A DNA stretch of 64,000 nt from the NCBI GenBank assembly GCA_014281115.1, contig JACONQ010000003.1, positions 1,054,001 to 1,118,000 on the forward strand. The letters are read 5' to 3'. Source of the DNA: Laburnicola sp. R22_1. Its lineage: Eukaryota > Ascomycota > Dothideomycetes > Pleosporales > Didymosphaeriaceae. A program made the translations under genes and the position numbers. This document shows, piece after piece, positions 11,236 through 23,581 of the stretch (position 1 is its first letter; the number at the start of each line of letters is the position of its first letter). The notes beneath the pieces were generated by a model that had not been told where the DNA came from, did no database searches, and worked only from the letters and a program-made list of their open reading frames with translations.

Positions 11236-12348
11236 ATGGCGGATTCCAAACCCAATTGCAAGGTCATACTTGCGAACAACATTGCGAAAAGTCTGTTGGA
11301 CGAAGTGCAACATGGCCTGAGGAAGATCGACCGCAAACCGCTGCTCGTGGGCTTCCTCTCGTCCCAAGACCCTGCCGCCAGAGTGTACGCAGAATGGACG
11401 GGGAAAACGGCAAACGAAAAGTGAGCAACTTCGTCTGTTTACTTCTGCATGCTCTGAATGGCAAAGCGGGCCCAGTTCGCTAACTTGACAAAGTGGCTTC
11501 GCTTTCGAGCTCCGCGAAATCGACCGTGAACTCCTCGAAGACGCTCTCATTGACGCGAACAACGACGACAAGGTCGACGGCATAATCGTCTACTACCCCA
11601 TCTTTGGGAATCGTCAAGACCAGTACTTGCAACAGATTGTCTCCATCGACAAAGATGTCGAGGGCCTCTCCCACCAATACATCTTCAACATGTACCAGAA
11701 CATCCGTTTCCTCGATGACGCCAACACGAAGAAGAGTATTCTGCCCTGCACGCCACTCGCCGTGATCAAGATCCTCGAGTACCTGCGGATATACAACACA
11801 ATACTGCCATACGGCAACAGACTACATGGGCGCACCATCACCGTCATCAACAGGAGCGAGGTTGTCGGACGGCCACTCGCCGCTCTATTAGCAAACGACG
11901 GAGCCTGCGTGTACAGCGTCGACATTAGCGACGTGCAAGTGTTCACACGAGGCGAGGGGCTACGCAAGAGAAGACACGAGGTAGAGGAGAAGCCTGGCTG
12001 GACACTGAAAGACTGTATGCCCTTGAGTGACGTCGTCATTAGTGGTGTGCCGGGCGATACGTACAAGGTCCCGCTTGAGCACTTGCGAGACGGCGCCGTC
12101 TGCATCAACTTCGCGAGTGAGAGGAACTTCACTCCAGAGGTCAAAGAGAAGGCGTCCATTTACGTGCCTGCCATAGGAAAAGTCACTATCGTAGTTCTAT
12201 TGAGGAATTTACTCGTGAGTATACCTAAATTTATCAACACATGCGAAAAGTGCTGATAGCTCCATAGCGCATGGTCCAAAACAGGATCGACGCAGCGACC
12301 GACGCATCGCGAAACGCCCTGAAAGAGGAGTCGACTAAGACGTCTTAG
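11236..12348 (+). CDS. MTD1: NAD-dependent methylenetetrahydrofolate dehydrogenase (Mtd1)
   Basis: Cytosolic enzyme oxidising 5,10-methylene-THF to 5,10-methenyl-THF with NAD, supplying one-carbon units for purine synthesis. Three exons, 11236-11420, 11494-12214 and 12268-12348, keep phase and give 328 residues, close to yeast Mtd1 (320). The catalytic N-domain includes FLSSQDPAARVYAEWTGKTA and GIIVYYPIFG. The Rossmann domain contains TVINRSEVVGRPLAALLAND and DVVISGVPG, and the helix RMVQNRIDAATD comes from exon 3. It lacks the cyclohydrolase and synthetase parts of trifunctional C1-THF synthase, which fits the monofunctional Mtd1 branch. It converges on the F-box gene 657 bp downstream. Confidence 0.95.
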
Positions 12349-13005
12349 TAGACCCGAGTAATTTTCCTACTTCCATACATCTTCTTCATCTCGATACCCT
12401 TTAGAAGGCGGCAAAGCCGACCAGTTCCCCATCACATTTTCCAAGGTTCTCTGGTCATCACGGGGCACGTGCACAAGAACACGCCCGGGCGGATTTATAT
12501 AATCCAGGTCTCGTCTCATATCCCTTGCACATGTAGGGGTGGCCCGCTCCCATATCGAGCTATCTCTCTCCTTAGAGTAGCCCGTAGATCAACCATGGAT
12601 TCTTGCTCCTACTTCCTCAATTTTTTTCCCTCCATGATCCTTTGTTGCCTGTTCGCATCCTCCTTCGGGTCCCGACCATGCCACTGTATCCTCAAGGAGC
12701 CAACAACAATGTGTTTCACAATTATGTAAAAGCCTTGTAGCTAGCCACCAGTAGATTTATGCGACCTTGTTGTTCCAAGCTAGACATCTTCCTGAAAGTA
12801 ACACCCAGATGTCCCCCGCGAAGAGCACGTGAGAATATGACTACCCAGGTGCAACATAACAGCCACAAGAAATTAACACCGACCATGCAATTCCGCCCGA
12901 AACATGCTGGTACAAAGCAAACAAAAAACGCCAGATAGCCCCCAGGGTATGTGTAGTATAAGTATCCGTAAAAGACCATTGTCCCTTTCAACGCCGTACA
13001 ACTAA
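12349..13005. other. Convergent intergenic region, 3' ends of two genes
   Basis: 657 bp between the stop codons of MTD1 and the F-box gene. It would hold both 3' untranslated regions. I see no gene, repeat or structured RNA in it. Confidence 0.5.
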
Positions 13006-16000
13006 TCATAGCCCGTCAGCGACGGGCGGCACATTCTCCACCTTTATCTCTGGGGGAGGTTCATAAGCGGCCTCTGGCTCAAAATCCGGTCTACGGGGCG
13101 GAAGTGGTCGCTCCCGCTCCTCGTAGTAGACATACTCAGGCGCACCTCCGTAGTGGCGTGGTAGCGGGCGGTCAACCGGAACGTATTGAACATGCTCCGG
13201 TTCGGGCTCCACATAGCGCCCGTGGGGTTGCGAGACGTAGGATGCCCGAGGCGGGCGAGGATCCCGTGGTACGCGTATAAGTTCGTATTCATCAATTGGA
13301 TGACCATACTCGTCAACATACACCGGTGGCAGTCCCCTAGACTCTTCAGGATGACCAGCGTAGCGATAGCGGGGAGGAGAATACGGATGAAGGCGGTCCT
13401 GGACAGAAACATAACTCTGTGGAGGCCGTCGCATTTGGTAGGGAGGTTCATCCATAAGGCCTGGTTCAACACTGTGATCCCGAGAGTAGGTAGGATCCTG
13501 TTCGGCATTTGGCTGGGGTGTCTCCTGCTGATCGATCCGACGACGCTGCGCTTCATATCTCTTGCTTTGCGAGCGGCTCATACTAGCACCTCGAGTGTAC
13601 GGCTCGTCGCGAGCTACACTCATATACCTGTAATATCGCGAGGCAACGTGGTCATGATGTCTATCTCTGCGCCGTTGTGGTCCAGGCTTTCTCAGCCCAC
13701 GAGCAGAATCAGGTGTTGGAATCTGGCGGCCGGATGTACGATGTTCATCATGTCTGGAGCCATTAGATGTGGTGGAAAGTGCTGCATGCTGACGCGGCCC
13801 GTTGAAGCGAAGCTGCTCTGGCTCTTCTCCTGGAACGATGACTTGAGGAGGAGGTGGGGTGTATCGAGACCCATCATCCAGATCAGCTTCAGCTGCGACA
13901 AGCTGAGGTACTTCCAGATGTGGAGCTCCCTGCCCTAATGAGACGTCTACTCCGGGTTGGCTTGGTACAAAGTCGTCTAAGAAACGATCCGCAGCAGATT
14001 TTTCTTTAACAGAATGAGGTCCATGCAATCCAGATTCTCTCCTGGGTTGATACTCAGGATGCCTGTTTTCGTCTTCCATGTACCTGACATGGCGTGAGGC
14101 AGGCCGGTATTCGTGTTCGATCCGTCCTCCCCGCGGGTACGCGGATACGACTTCGTCATGACTCCGGCGATAATAGGCTTCCTGACCTCTATACAATGGC
14201 CGTCTTTCCTGGTCATCACAATACGTTGCACCTATATCGCGGTACTTCCGTGGACTCGGAGCATACTCCATATAACGGTTATCATCCTCACGACCAAACT
14301 CCCTGGGCTGCTGAGGCGAACAATAATTAGCTCCTGTTCCCGCGACCAACAATCTTTGCGGTTCACCTACATAGTGACGTGGCTCCGCATAGTACCTATG
14401 CCTGTAGTCGGATGAAGGACTACCACGAGATAACAATTTGGTCTTGGGGGAATGGTCTGCTTGAGCTGGAAGAGCGGGCCGGCGTGGGTCATACTCATCT
14501 TCTGTGGACTTGGGTGGCCTCGGAGATTCAGCGTATGGCGAGGCCAAGGAGGGTGGACCTGATTCTCCGATTGATATTCCAGGGGTTCCACTAGGTTTTG
14601 GGACATCTTTTGGGTCTTTAGGCAACGAGCGCGAGGGAGAGGCCATCTCGGTATTGTCAATCTTGCCGATTTTTGGTAACGGCGTGGGAAACAACTTTGG
14701 AAATACAGTAGCAACTATATGTAACTTGTCGTCGTCCATACCTGGAGCGTGGATGAGGCCGGATATGAGGCGGTCGCTTGGTAACTCGATCATATTTTCT
14801 TTCCAATCCAAAGAGTTTGATGAATGGCCATTTCCATATCCGGAGGGCTGGGTACCAGAGTGCTGAGACCTGAAATGTAGAAACAAGTTCAAAACTGAAT
14901 AAGTTTTCCTTTCCTCTTGGCGAGAGGAATAGTGGGAAATCTCGTCTTGACAAGCTTTGCAACAAAGGCCTGGAGCATTTTTCAAAGCCCGGGGTATCTC
15001 ATGGTTGGAAAAAGCGTCAATGAAATGGTTCAGCCTCGGTTCGTGATTGAACTCGACATGGAACCTGGAAATGACACGCTGTATCAAAACGTATATGCGA
15101 AGACTGTTCGGCACATCCTTGATGCCCGAGGTATTTTTCCACATGCTCTGGGCCATTTCGATGATGGTACTCACCTGCTTATCGAACAAGCTTGTACGAT
15201 AATTCGCCTCGTCGGGATTGTGCAACGTGTCACCCGTACCGGGTACTGGGGGTGGACCAGTTGGGACAGGTGCTATGGCCGGGTTGGACATTGCTGGAGA
15301 AGCTGTGTATCCACTTCCCACCTGGGGTCCGTAACCTGGCGGCGCCATAGACTGGTACTGATAAGACTCCATGGGTGCGCCATATGGTTGGCCATACTCG
15401 TATCCTGACATTGGTAAGGAAGCCATCTGGGGAGGAGCGAAAGGTCCGTTATAGTGGCCACTGTACTGATACGGGCCAGGACTTGCATGGGGAAGATGAG
15501 CTTGGAAATGAGGGGTGGAAGTTCCCGCACGCGAGTACCCACCGTAATAAGCGCCATAGCCGGAATGACTGGCCGTACCGGACGCAGAGTGAAATGCATG
15601 CTTAGGGGGAATTGGGTCTGGATGGAACGGGGTTTCCTCTGGCCATTCGGCTTCTCTCCATGCGACAACAACATTACCAACGCTGAATGCATTAGTGTGC
15701 TTAGCTCCGAAATGCTGGATGACGCCTTCGAACCCATAGAACCTGGCGTTGCCTTCGCATCCAGAGCCATAGCACAGGAAGAGCTCCTTCCGAAACTGTT
15801 CAGTTAGATTCTTGATTTTGTTGTCATATACCCACTTCATGCTATCCAATACAAGCTTCGGCTTGATTGGGTAAGGCTTATCAGGGGATGTGGATTGACG
15901 TTGTCCTTGACCAGATGTTATATCCCCATTGGCAGAGGCTGCATAGAACATGCGACGCACGTATACCAAAAGATCCGCGGCGAATTTGGGGCTGGTTTCG

Positions 16001-17692
16001 TAGGTTACTGCTTTACCACGGTCCCAGTCCTGGTTGATAAAATTGTCGGCAAAGGCGCTAAGCTGGTCGCGAATCGGACGTTGAGACTCATCCCATTCCC
16101 GGTCCATTATTTCTTTGGATTCTTTCGAGTTCACCTCCAGATGGCGGCGGTCTGTTGTTTTGGAAAGAGACGAGACGCGCGACACGTGGTCAACCTCCGC
16201 TTGTTGGGCAGCAGGGAGTTGGGCAACAAGGCGGGGTTCAAGCACACTCCATGAATAATCAGTCATTGGCTGGGATATTTGTATAGCTGCTCTGAACGAA
16301 TCCATGTGTCGTAACACATTTGGTGGGATGGGTGGATTCATTTGCTGGCAACGTCGCTCAATATCGGTTTTGCGGTTTGCTTTAGCTTCGTTTGCATCGC
16401 GTATGTTTCTTTCCCCGCGCGAAGGATGCACGCTTCCGGCTAGTGCAGGCTGTGGCGTGTACTGTTGGGGAACGGTTGGCGGGCGCGAATGCATGTATGG
16501 GTGAGTAGTAGCTGGAGGCGTCAGGCTATGCACAGGAAATGTCCGAACGACATGCGGTAGTGTGCTACCATATCCGGCTGTAATAGGGACTGAAGAGAAC
16601 TTACTCGCTGGAATAGGAGCATGGATAAGGGGGGAGGGAGCTTGGTACATGGGAGATCTGGACGCTTCCTTATGCGTTATATGTGTGGGAGAGGGTGTAG
16701 CGGAAGCTACTGGCTTTGTACCGTGGTGGTCTGACCACCACTGATATTTGACTTCCCAGCGCTCCCAGTTTTCTGCCAGCTTCATACGCTCAAGACCGCG
16801 CGCTCCGAGTCCTTTTGACCATTCTTCTGCTGCTGCAGAACCGCGAGCCAGTGCATCGTTCAGATCCTTGCTGATCTCGTCGACGTGTGCTTTGTAATAG
16901 TATTTCGCAATCTCGACGCCTGCTGGGGTGGTTGCGGCTTGGAGCATGTAGGCAGGAACGTAATTGTGGTCGTCGGTGATAAAGGCATAGGGGAGAGCGG
17001 GCCGAAGGGCGGAGGCATTCGAGAAGAGGAGGCTTGCATCCTGCAGGGGTCAATGCTTGTTCTTCCAATGCGTTGGGCCTACTCACCGTCTGACACTTCT
17101 CCATAAGACACTTTCCACATGATCTGATGCCGAAAGGCCAGATGGTTCGTACACCCTCCGGACCAGGTCCTTTCTGCCACATTTTGTCCCCTACTGCCGC
17201 TAAGCTCCGCTTTTGACAGAATTGACATCGTTTGGACCAGGTCAGCCGCCACATTTCCATCTCAGAAAAGCCTGGGAGAGGCTTTGGAGACTTTACAGGA
17301 AGCGCATTGCGGGCCGAAGCCCAAATAGACTCAGACTTTAGGAGACGTAAGGACCCATGTTCTGGGTCAGAAAACAAGACGTTAGACACGTCTGTCAAAT
17401 ATGAACGAAACGATCGATTGACTTGAAGCAATCGACCCAGATCAGACAGAGAACAGTAAAGAAACACATGCTGCCATATTGCTGGTGGGAGACCAGCGCA
17501 CGGCGTCAGGGCACAAGCACCGTGAGGAGGAGAGTCAAGCCTGCGCTTCTTCTCCAGATCCGGGACAAGTTCTTCGGCCTTGCGCTTTGGATGTACAACG
17601 ACTTGTTGCGGCTCCGTTGGAGGCGTGTTAAGCTTCCTGTCGGACCCATAGAAGTCGACCGAGGAAGCTGTACTCGACTCGCGCTCGTCCAT
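13006..17692 (-). CDS. Large F-box protein with disordered Tyr/Pro/Arg-rich tail
   Basis: Two exons, 17087-17692 and 13006-17040, joined across a 46-nt intron, give 1546 residues. The start at 17692 (MDERES) is preferred over an in-frame upstream Met at 17866 because the upstream stretch is not conserved-looking. An F-box-like segment lies at about 66-105 (GLPPAIWQHVFLYCSLSDLG), followed by two CxxC pairs (CQFC, later CGKC) that may bind zinc. The middle has long Gly/Tyr/His-rich linkers and helical stretches; the C-terminal 500 residues are rich in Arg, Tyr and Pro and probably disordered. F-box proteins recruit substrates to SCF ubiquitin ligases, but no substrate domain is recognisable, so the target is unknown. 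It diverges from ABP1. Confidence 0.85.
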
Positions 17693-18313
17693 GGCTACCC
17701 TCCCTGGGCGAAGCTCACAGATGGAGCTCCACCAAACGTGCGCAGCAGATGGACGACATGGAATGGCGATGGGACAGGTGACGCGTTCGTGGCGGAGGAT
17801 GTGCCGGCGCGGCAGCGTTCGCTTGGCGTAGTGTGAATGCACAGCGGTTGGACTAGTAGAAAGCATTCACATGGTCCTGGGAAACTGTCGTGTTGAAGGC
17901 TGACGTGAAAGGCAGAAGTAAGAATGTGAGAAGGCCGGGCGGCGAAATCAGCGAGGCCTGATCATGTCGAGGGTCGGGGCGAGCTCTATGAGCCAACCGT
18001 TGGATGAGGCGAACGGTGGCCGGGGTCTACGGCGGCGGGTTCTAGATGGTCACGTGAGGCATGACGCTGTGGCCAACTGGGAAAGAACGGCCCGGGGAGG
18101 CTGTGCGCCCAACGTTGAAGCTGCTGATGCGTGTACAGGCCCAGGTACGTCCTTCCATGCGCTGCTGTGAACACGCACACTCACCCTCGCTGCGCCAGCC
18201 ATCTCTGCGAGTTTGAGCACCTTCAATCGCAGTTTCACCCGCCTACCAACACCCATCCTCGGCCCCTCCACACCCACCCACCCGCGCAAAACAGCTACCC
18301 ACCCCACGTCACC
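17693..18313. promoter_or_regulatory. Divergent promoter F-box gene / ABP1
   Basis: 621 bp between divergent start codons. The ABP1 side has a long pyrimidine-rich leader (about 18180-18310, many C and CT runs), typical of well-expressed fungal promoters. No specific factor site is certain. Confidence 0.45.
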
Positions 18314-20922
18314 ATGGCTACGCTCAACACCTCGAGCAATGGCCAGAACATCTCACGAAGCTATCAGAATGTGGTCAATTCACCCCCGCCCTCAGGGACC
18401 CAGGCAAACTCGCCCACCTTCGGCCAGTGGGCCGTCTTCACTGTCGCTGCCCCCCTCGTCAGTGCCTTCCAGCACGACGGCGGGAAGGAGAGCGTCCTAA
18501 AGGTTCAAAGCACGGGCGAGGGCGAGCTTGTAGACCTGGTCGACGAATTTTCCGATGGCCGCATCCAGTTTGCTTTTGTCAAAGTCAAGGACCCCAACAC
18601 GTCGCTGCCGAAGTGTGTTCTAATAGCTTGGGTATGTGCTCCGGAACGCTCTGCACAAGCTCCACTAACATTTACAGTGCGGTGAGGGCGTGCCAGAGCG
18701 GACTAAAGGCTACTTTGGCAGCCATCTTGGTGTGGTCTCGAAACTCCTTCACGTGCGTGAGCTCGATTCGCTCCGCATGATATACTGCTAACCCACGTAG
18801 GGATACCACGTCCAAGTCACTGCCCGGTCCGAGGCTGATCTCACTCCCGAACGAATCGTGCAAAAGGTCTCCGACGCGTCCGGCGCAAAATACTCGGGCG
18901 GTGCGAGCATTCCCTCTTCGGGCGGTCCACCTCCAGTTGCCGCGAAGAAGCCCGTGTTTACGCCTACGCAGATAGGTGGAGGAGGCTCTGCATTCAATCC
19001 TCTTGGACGGTCACGGGCACCAGCGGCCCAGCAGGATACAGATGCTGATGGTTGGGGTGCCGACGCTCCACAGCTGTCTCGCACCCAGCTGGAGAAGGTT
19101 GACTCCGCTTACAAGCCCACCAAGGTCAACATGGCAGAGCTCACTTCACGAAAGCCGGAAACATCACGCTTTCAAGCTCCAGAATCTCAGGATACACCGT
19201 CTGATGTGGTCAAGGGTGGATACCAGCCAATTGGCAAGGTTGACATTGCCGCACTCCGCGCTCAAGCCAAGTCATCCGGGTCGACGCCAGATGATAGACC
19301 TGCTGCGGTCAAGGGCGCGTACCAACCCGTCGGCAAGGTCGACATCGCAGCTATTCGGGCCAAAGCACAAGGTGCACCGCCGTCCGATGTCTCTCCCGCA
19401 GCAACCGGCACGTCAGCTCGCAGCAATGACGGTGAAGAGTCGCTCAAGTCTCTAGCGGAGCGTTCCGCCGCCTTTAAGCAGCCAGAACGGCTTACGAGCA
19501 TGCCCAAGCCCAAGGTGGCGAAGAAATTTGGAGGAGCAAGCGCATTCACTGGCACCAAGGCTCCTACACCTAGCGCATTCGGTGTTAAGCCCATCGCCGC
19601 AGCCGCCCCTATAGGAACTGCCAGTAAGACTTTTGCAGACGAAGGAGGAAAGACACCGGCGCAATTGTGGGCAGAGAAAAAGGCGGCTCAAGGCCAAACG
19701 GTCAAATCGTTCTCCGGGACTGGCGGCGCTCCATCTCCTGTGCAGGCCCAGCAGAGCGGCAGTGGAGGTGGCTGGCAGAGCGGTTACACCGGCAAGTCGT
19801 GGGCAGCCGTCCAGACCACTCGTACTGGCCAATCTGCAACAAGCAATCTCAGCGAGCAGCGCACCGGTGGAGAGCCTCAGCAGGAGGAGCCATCATCCCC
19901 AGCCGGTGGTGTTGGTGCCCTCAAAGATCGCTTCAAGGGCGCTGCCCCTATGGGTGCTCCTGCCAATCGCCCAGTCCACGAACCATCCGCCCCCAGCCCG
20001 CCGGCTATGGACATGTCCAGCAAGCCGAATGCTGGCGCACGAGGCGTTCCTATCCCAGGCCTTCCCAGTCGTCCACAAGAGTCAGAAGAAGTGAATGACG
20101 TCCCGCCGGTCCAGCACCAGCGTCTTCCCTCACCACCCCCACAACCGCCACGCAGCCCCTCACCAGAACCGTCTGGCTCGCCTGTGCGTATAGCCATGCC
20201 TGTGGGTCGCGGTGCTGCACCTGCCGAGCTGTCACCTGCCGAAGAACAACCTCCACCCATGCCCACGCGCGCTCACAGTCAAGCCGCTAAGCAGGCACGT
20301 GACGCATCCCCAGAACCACAGGTTGAAGCTAAAGACCCGGCGCGCGGCGCTGGTACAGCCGTTGCGGCAGCCACCTTTGGGGCCGCCGCCGTCGCTGGTG
20401 CCGCAGCTGGTGTTGCAGTTGGTGCCGCGGCAGGCAGCGGTGGTGGTGGTGGACAACGCGCTCTCGTCCTATACGATTACGAGAAAGCAGAGGATAACGA
20501 ACTTGAACTACGAGAAGATGAATACGTCACTGATATCGACATGGTAGATGAAGACTGGTGGATGGGCACGAACTCGCGAGGCGAACAAGGCCTCTTCCCG
20601 TCGAACTACGTTCAACTGGAAGAAGACGCTGAGGACGCTGATGCGGGGGCGCCTCCAGCCCTGCCTACGCATCCTGCTGCTGAAGAAGAGCCTGCAGCTG
20701 GTGCCACTGCCACTGCCCTATATGACTATGACGCCGCCGAGGACAACGAACTGAGCTTCCCCGAAAACGCCATAATCACACAAGTGGTAAGTCGTAACAT
20801 TTCCACTTTACATGCATGCTCTAACATTATGACAGCAATTCCCTGATGAAGACTGGTGGTTGGGCACATATAACGGAGCGTCGGGCCTTTTTCCTGCCAA
20901 CTACGTGCAGATCAACGAATAG
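18314..20922 (+). CDS. ABP1: Actin-binding protein Abp1 (ADF-H plus two SH3 domains)
   Basis: Cortical actin patch protein that binds F-actin, activates Arp2/3 and recruits endocytic partners. Four exons, 18314-18631, 18678-18752, 18801-20786 and 20836-20922, all in phase, give 821 residues. The ADF-homology domain (about 1-150) includes FSDGRIQFAFVKVKDPNTSLPK. A central region has three diverged copies of a short motif of the form YxPxxKVxxAxLRAxA, for example YQPIGKVDIAALRA and YQPVGKVDIAAIRA. Pro-rich stretches and an Ala/Gly-rich segment follow. SH3-1 starts near 684 (ALVLYDYEKAEDNELEL) and SH3-2 near 765 (ATALYDYDAAEDNELSF, ending GLFPANYVQINE). Two tandem C-terminal SH3 domains are usual in filamentous ascomycetes, whereas yeast has one. 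It converges on a small gene at 22.1 kb. Confidence 0.96.
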
Positions 20923-22103
20923 AATTATCTATGAGGCGAGTTCAACCGTACAGACGATAAAAACAGTCACCGATTTGCGTGCATGTGAGCGCGCGTTTTC
21001 CGTTCTGCTGAGCTGCGGAAAAATTGGGCATTTAGTTGGTATAAAGTCTAAATCAAGTCATGTTCAATTGTTGAGTGGCTACGTATGTGGTGTTAATTCA
21101 ATCTACCTAGGGGTAGGACGACAAAGGCTTTCATCTCAAATAACATGACAAAAAAAGCTGAGCCCCCTGCTTAGTAAACAAAAAGAGCGTAAAAAGGTGA
21201 TCACAAAAAAAGCGGCTACGTATATATCTCATCACGGTTTCTAATTTCGGAAGAGTACTTATATTCTTGCATGTTGGTTTGAACGGTCGTCGTCGTCTAC
21301 ATTTACACCCTAAGACAGTCGCAATCCGCATTAATAGGAGGAAGTTCGAATTAGTCTGGAGGGTGGTAAAAGCTAGCAGAGTCTGTACCTGCCTACCAAC
21401 GGTACGCAGAACTCAAGGATTTAGCATGCTAATATTCCAACATTCCTCTTCTTGCCTGTTTGCGCTCTTCTACTAGCTCGCACCGCTCCCGGAAAGCTGC
21501 TAAAAGTTCTACCTCCTGGCAGATTCAAATGGTGTCCGGGGGTAACTCTCACCTTGGTAGGATGGATTGGTTTACATATATCAGCTTCCATTGTTAAATT
21601 TTGAATGGTTCTAGAAGCAGTGGACGTCTACTTGCGCCATCTTGGTTCCTGCCCAGGTGGGTCTCGCATCCCGTGTCCCACTTGCACCCGTGGACCTGAT
21701 TGATCACCCGCGCTTCTCTCCTATCAAGAAAGACGCTATATACTCTCATCCTCTCGACACACCCATCTCCCCTTCCCGTCTCTGTCAGTAACTTCTACAG
21801 AGTACTCTCACGACGGGTCTTGTAAAACTAGCATTCTGGGGGTTGTTTACGGACAGCAGACCAATTAAAAGTGCTCGAGAAGGAGAACGCGAAGTTAACG
21901 TACATCGAGGTCCGACGCCTGCCCTCGATGCGCACCTGCGTAAGGGAAGACCACATGCAATCTAGGGCGCGAGACAAAGTCCTTAGAGATTGTTTAACGT
22001 TCTTTCATTGGCCACTATGGGTATACTATTAATACAAAGGATAACCCTCTTGGGTATCGTATCATAGTCTTCTATCCAGATGCACGTTCGAAGCCAACAA
22101 CAT
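20923..22103. other. Intergenic region holding one copy of a dispersed repeat
   Basis: About 1.2 kb with no supported gene. It contains the segment 21085-21212 that recurs near 59 kb (annotated separately). The remainder is ordinary unique-looking sequence with short frames only. Confidence 0.5.
21085..21212 (+). repeat. Dispersed repeat, less mutated copy
   Basis: This segment aligns to 58985-59107 in the AT-rich island over roughly 125 bp, sharing exact phrases such as acgacaaaggctt, tctcaaataaca, agccccctgcttagtaa and aaaagagcgtaaaaaggt. The copy here has more G and C. No coding potential or terminal inverted repeat is visible, so its class is unknown; a fragment of a transposon or a small non-autonomous element is possible. 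Confidence 0.8.
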
Positions 22104-22425
22104 CTACTTCTTAGCACCGCCGTAGTCGCCAGTGTCATGGATGGAGTCTGGAAGAGAGCGCTCGACCGACTCGGGAACGTTCTCCTGGACGCTCTTGGGC
22201 ACTATGGAGGCATCACCGCCATCCTTTGCGTGGGTGTGACGGCCGGAGGAACCGGTGTCGTGGGCCTATAATTGTAAGTATATACCTTTTTTTAGAGGAG
22301 AGGGAAGTTGAACGTACGGAGTTGGGAAGGCTCTCCTCAAGACCCTGAGGGGCCTTTTGCTGGACGCTGCTGGGGACCTTTGAGTCGGAGGCGTGGGATA
22401 CACCCTGTCCTTGTTCGTTCTGCAT
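22104..22425 (-). CDS. Small hydrophilic protein with internal duplication
   Basis: Two exons, 22318-22425 and 22104-22265, joined across a 52-nt intron (gtacgt...tatag), give 89 residues. The protein is an imperfect tandem duplication: KVPSSVQQKAPQGLEESLPN followed by SAHDTG in the first half matches VPKSVQENVPESVERSLPD followed by SIHDTG in the second. It is polar, without signal peptide or membrane helix, and probably disordered. Similar short proteins occur widely in filamentous fungi and are often described as stress- or conidiation-associated, but that role is an inference here. A TATAAAGG on the coding strand (22515-22522) lies about 90 bp upstream of the start. Confidence 0.8.
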
Positions 22426-23581
22426 GTTGATGATGGATATGTGGTGGTTGGAGTTGATTATTCAAAGTATGAAGATGGAATGTGATGGTTTTGGTCTCAG
22501 AGCGAACAGAGCTACCTTTATACGTCCCAAGCCGACATCTTCACATGTCCTGCGTCATTGCTTTTGTTTTCTCCGCAACGCGGTATGCACTCTCCCGCGT
22601 CATGGATACGCCAAGCGAACGCAAGAGCGGGATTATTTGCGTACCACAGGCTGTGTAGACGTTCACGTGAAATACGACTATCGTCAATCTCATCAGTCGC
22701 GTCATGCATCTCAAGCGCGGGTTCAACCCATGCGCTACCACAGATAGCGTGTGTTGACATCTAGATGCTGTCAGATGGATCAACGGGGCATCTGGACAAA
22801 AAGCAACTGCAGGGACGATCGTATCGTGGCAGTCGAATCTTGAAGTCTGGAGTGAAGTCCATGACGCTTAAGTTGACAGCTTAGCGATCGAACTAGGTCG
22901 GATGCGGTAATGCTCTGGAGTCGGGCGGATAGTGATGCGAGATCTTAGAGTGGAACTCTAGTGCACCTAATGATGCAATGTTATCGGTATGTTAGGTGAT
23001 GTTGCTGAGGACTTGCTGGTTCTTCTTCCGTGGCGGTGGCGTGGAGATGCAGATGACTTCATGTAGCACGTATGTTGATGGAAGGCTAACCTGATGGTCA
23101 TTCTCGATATTCCTTCCTCGTAGGCTTTGGCGACACAGAACTACGTCAGCTTGGAAGCCACCTACAGGAGGCATTAGCCAAGATTGCAATTCTGGCGCGA
23201 CCTGAAGTAACCCGATAAAAGAAAATTGGTGCATATAATGAGACTACCATCCAAGAAGTTAGTGAGATAGGGTGGAAGATAGCGTATACGAACTGGAACA
23301 GTAAGGTCGAGACCGCTCGTGATTGCACTAATGATCTTGCATCACCAGCCTCAACCCCTACCTGGCTACTGTCAGCACTTTGACCCACGGCAGAAAACCC
23401 TCTTATATTCCTATCTTCCCATTATGCATGATAACGTCTCGAAGGTCGCGACTCGCGACCACATCGAATGAAACCCGGGAGCCTTGGGAGGTAATGCGAT
23501 CTCCACCTCAATCATCCAACGATCTATTCTATTGTTCTATGCTCTTAATGCTTCTATGAGTAACGGATCAACTGAACTTGT
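22426..23581. other. Intergenic region upstream of the 89-residue gene
   Basis: About 1.16 kb comprising the promoter of the small gene and the 3' flank of the FSH hydrolase. Only short frames are present and no domain, RNA or repeat is recognised. Confidence 0.5.
22515..22522 (-). promoter_or_regulatory. Putative TATA box
   Basis: The sequence TATAAAGG reads toward the 89-residue protein gene and lies about 90 bp upstream of its start codon, a plausible distance for a regulated fungal promoter. Confidence 0.45.

Noticed and set aside
13186..13938. Plus-strand frame of 250 codons
   Set aside because: Lies antisense to the repetitive C-terminal part of the large F-box gene; it is a mirror of that gene's codon bias.
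19452..20266. Minus-strand frames of 126-129 codons
   Set aside because: Antisense to the Pro/Ala-rich centre of Abp1, where codon bias suppresses stops on the other strand.
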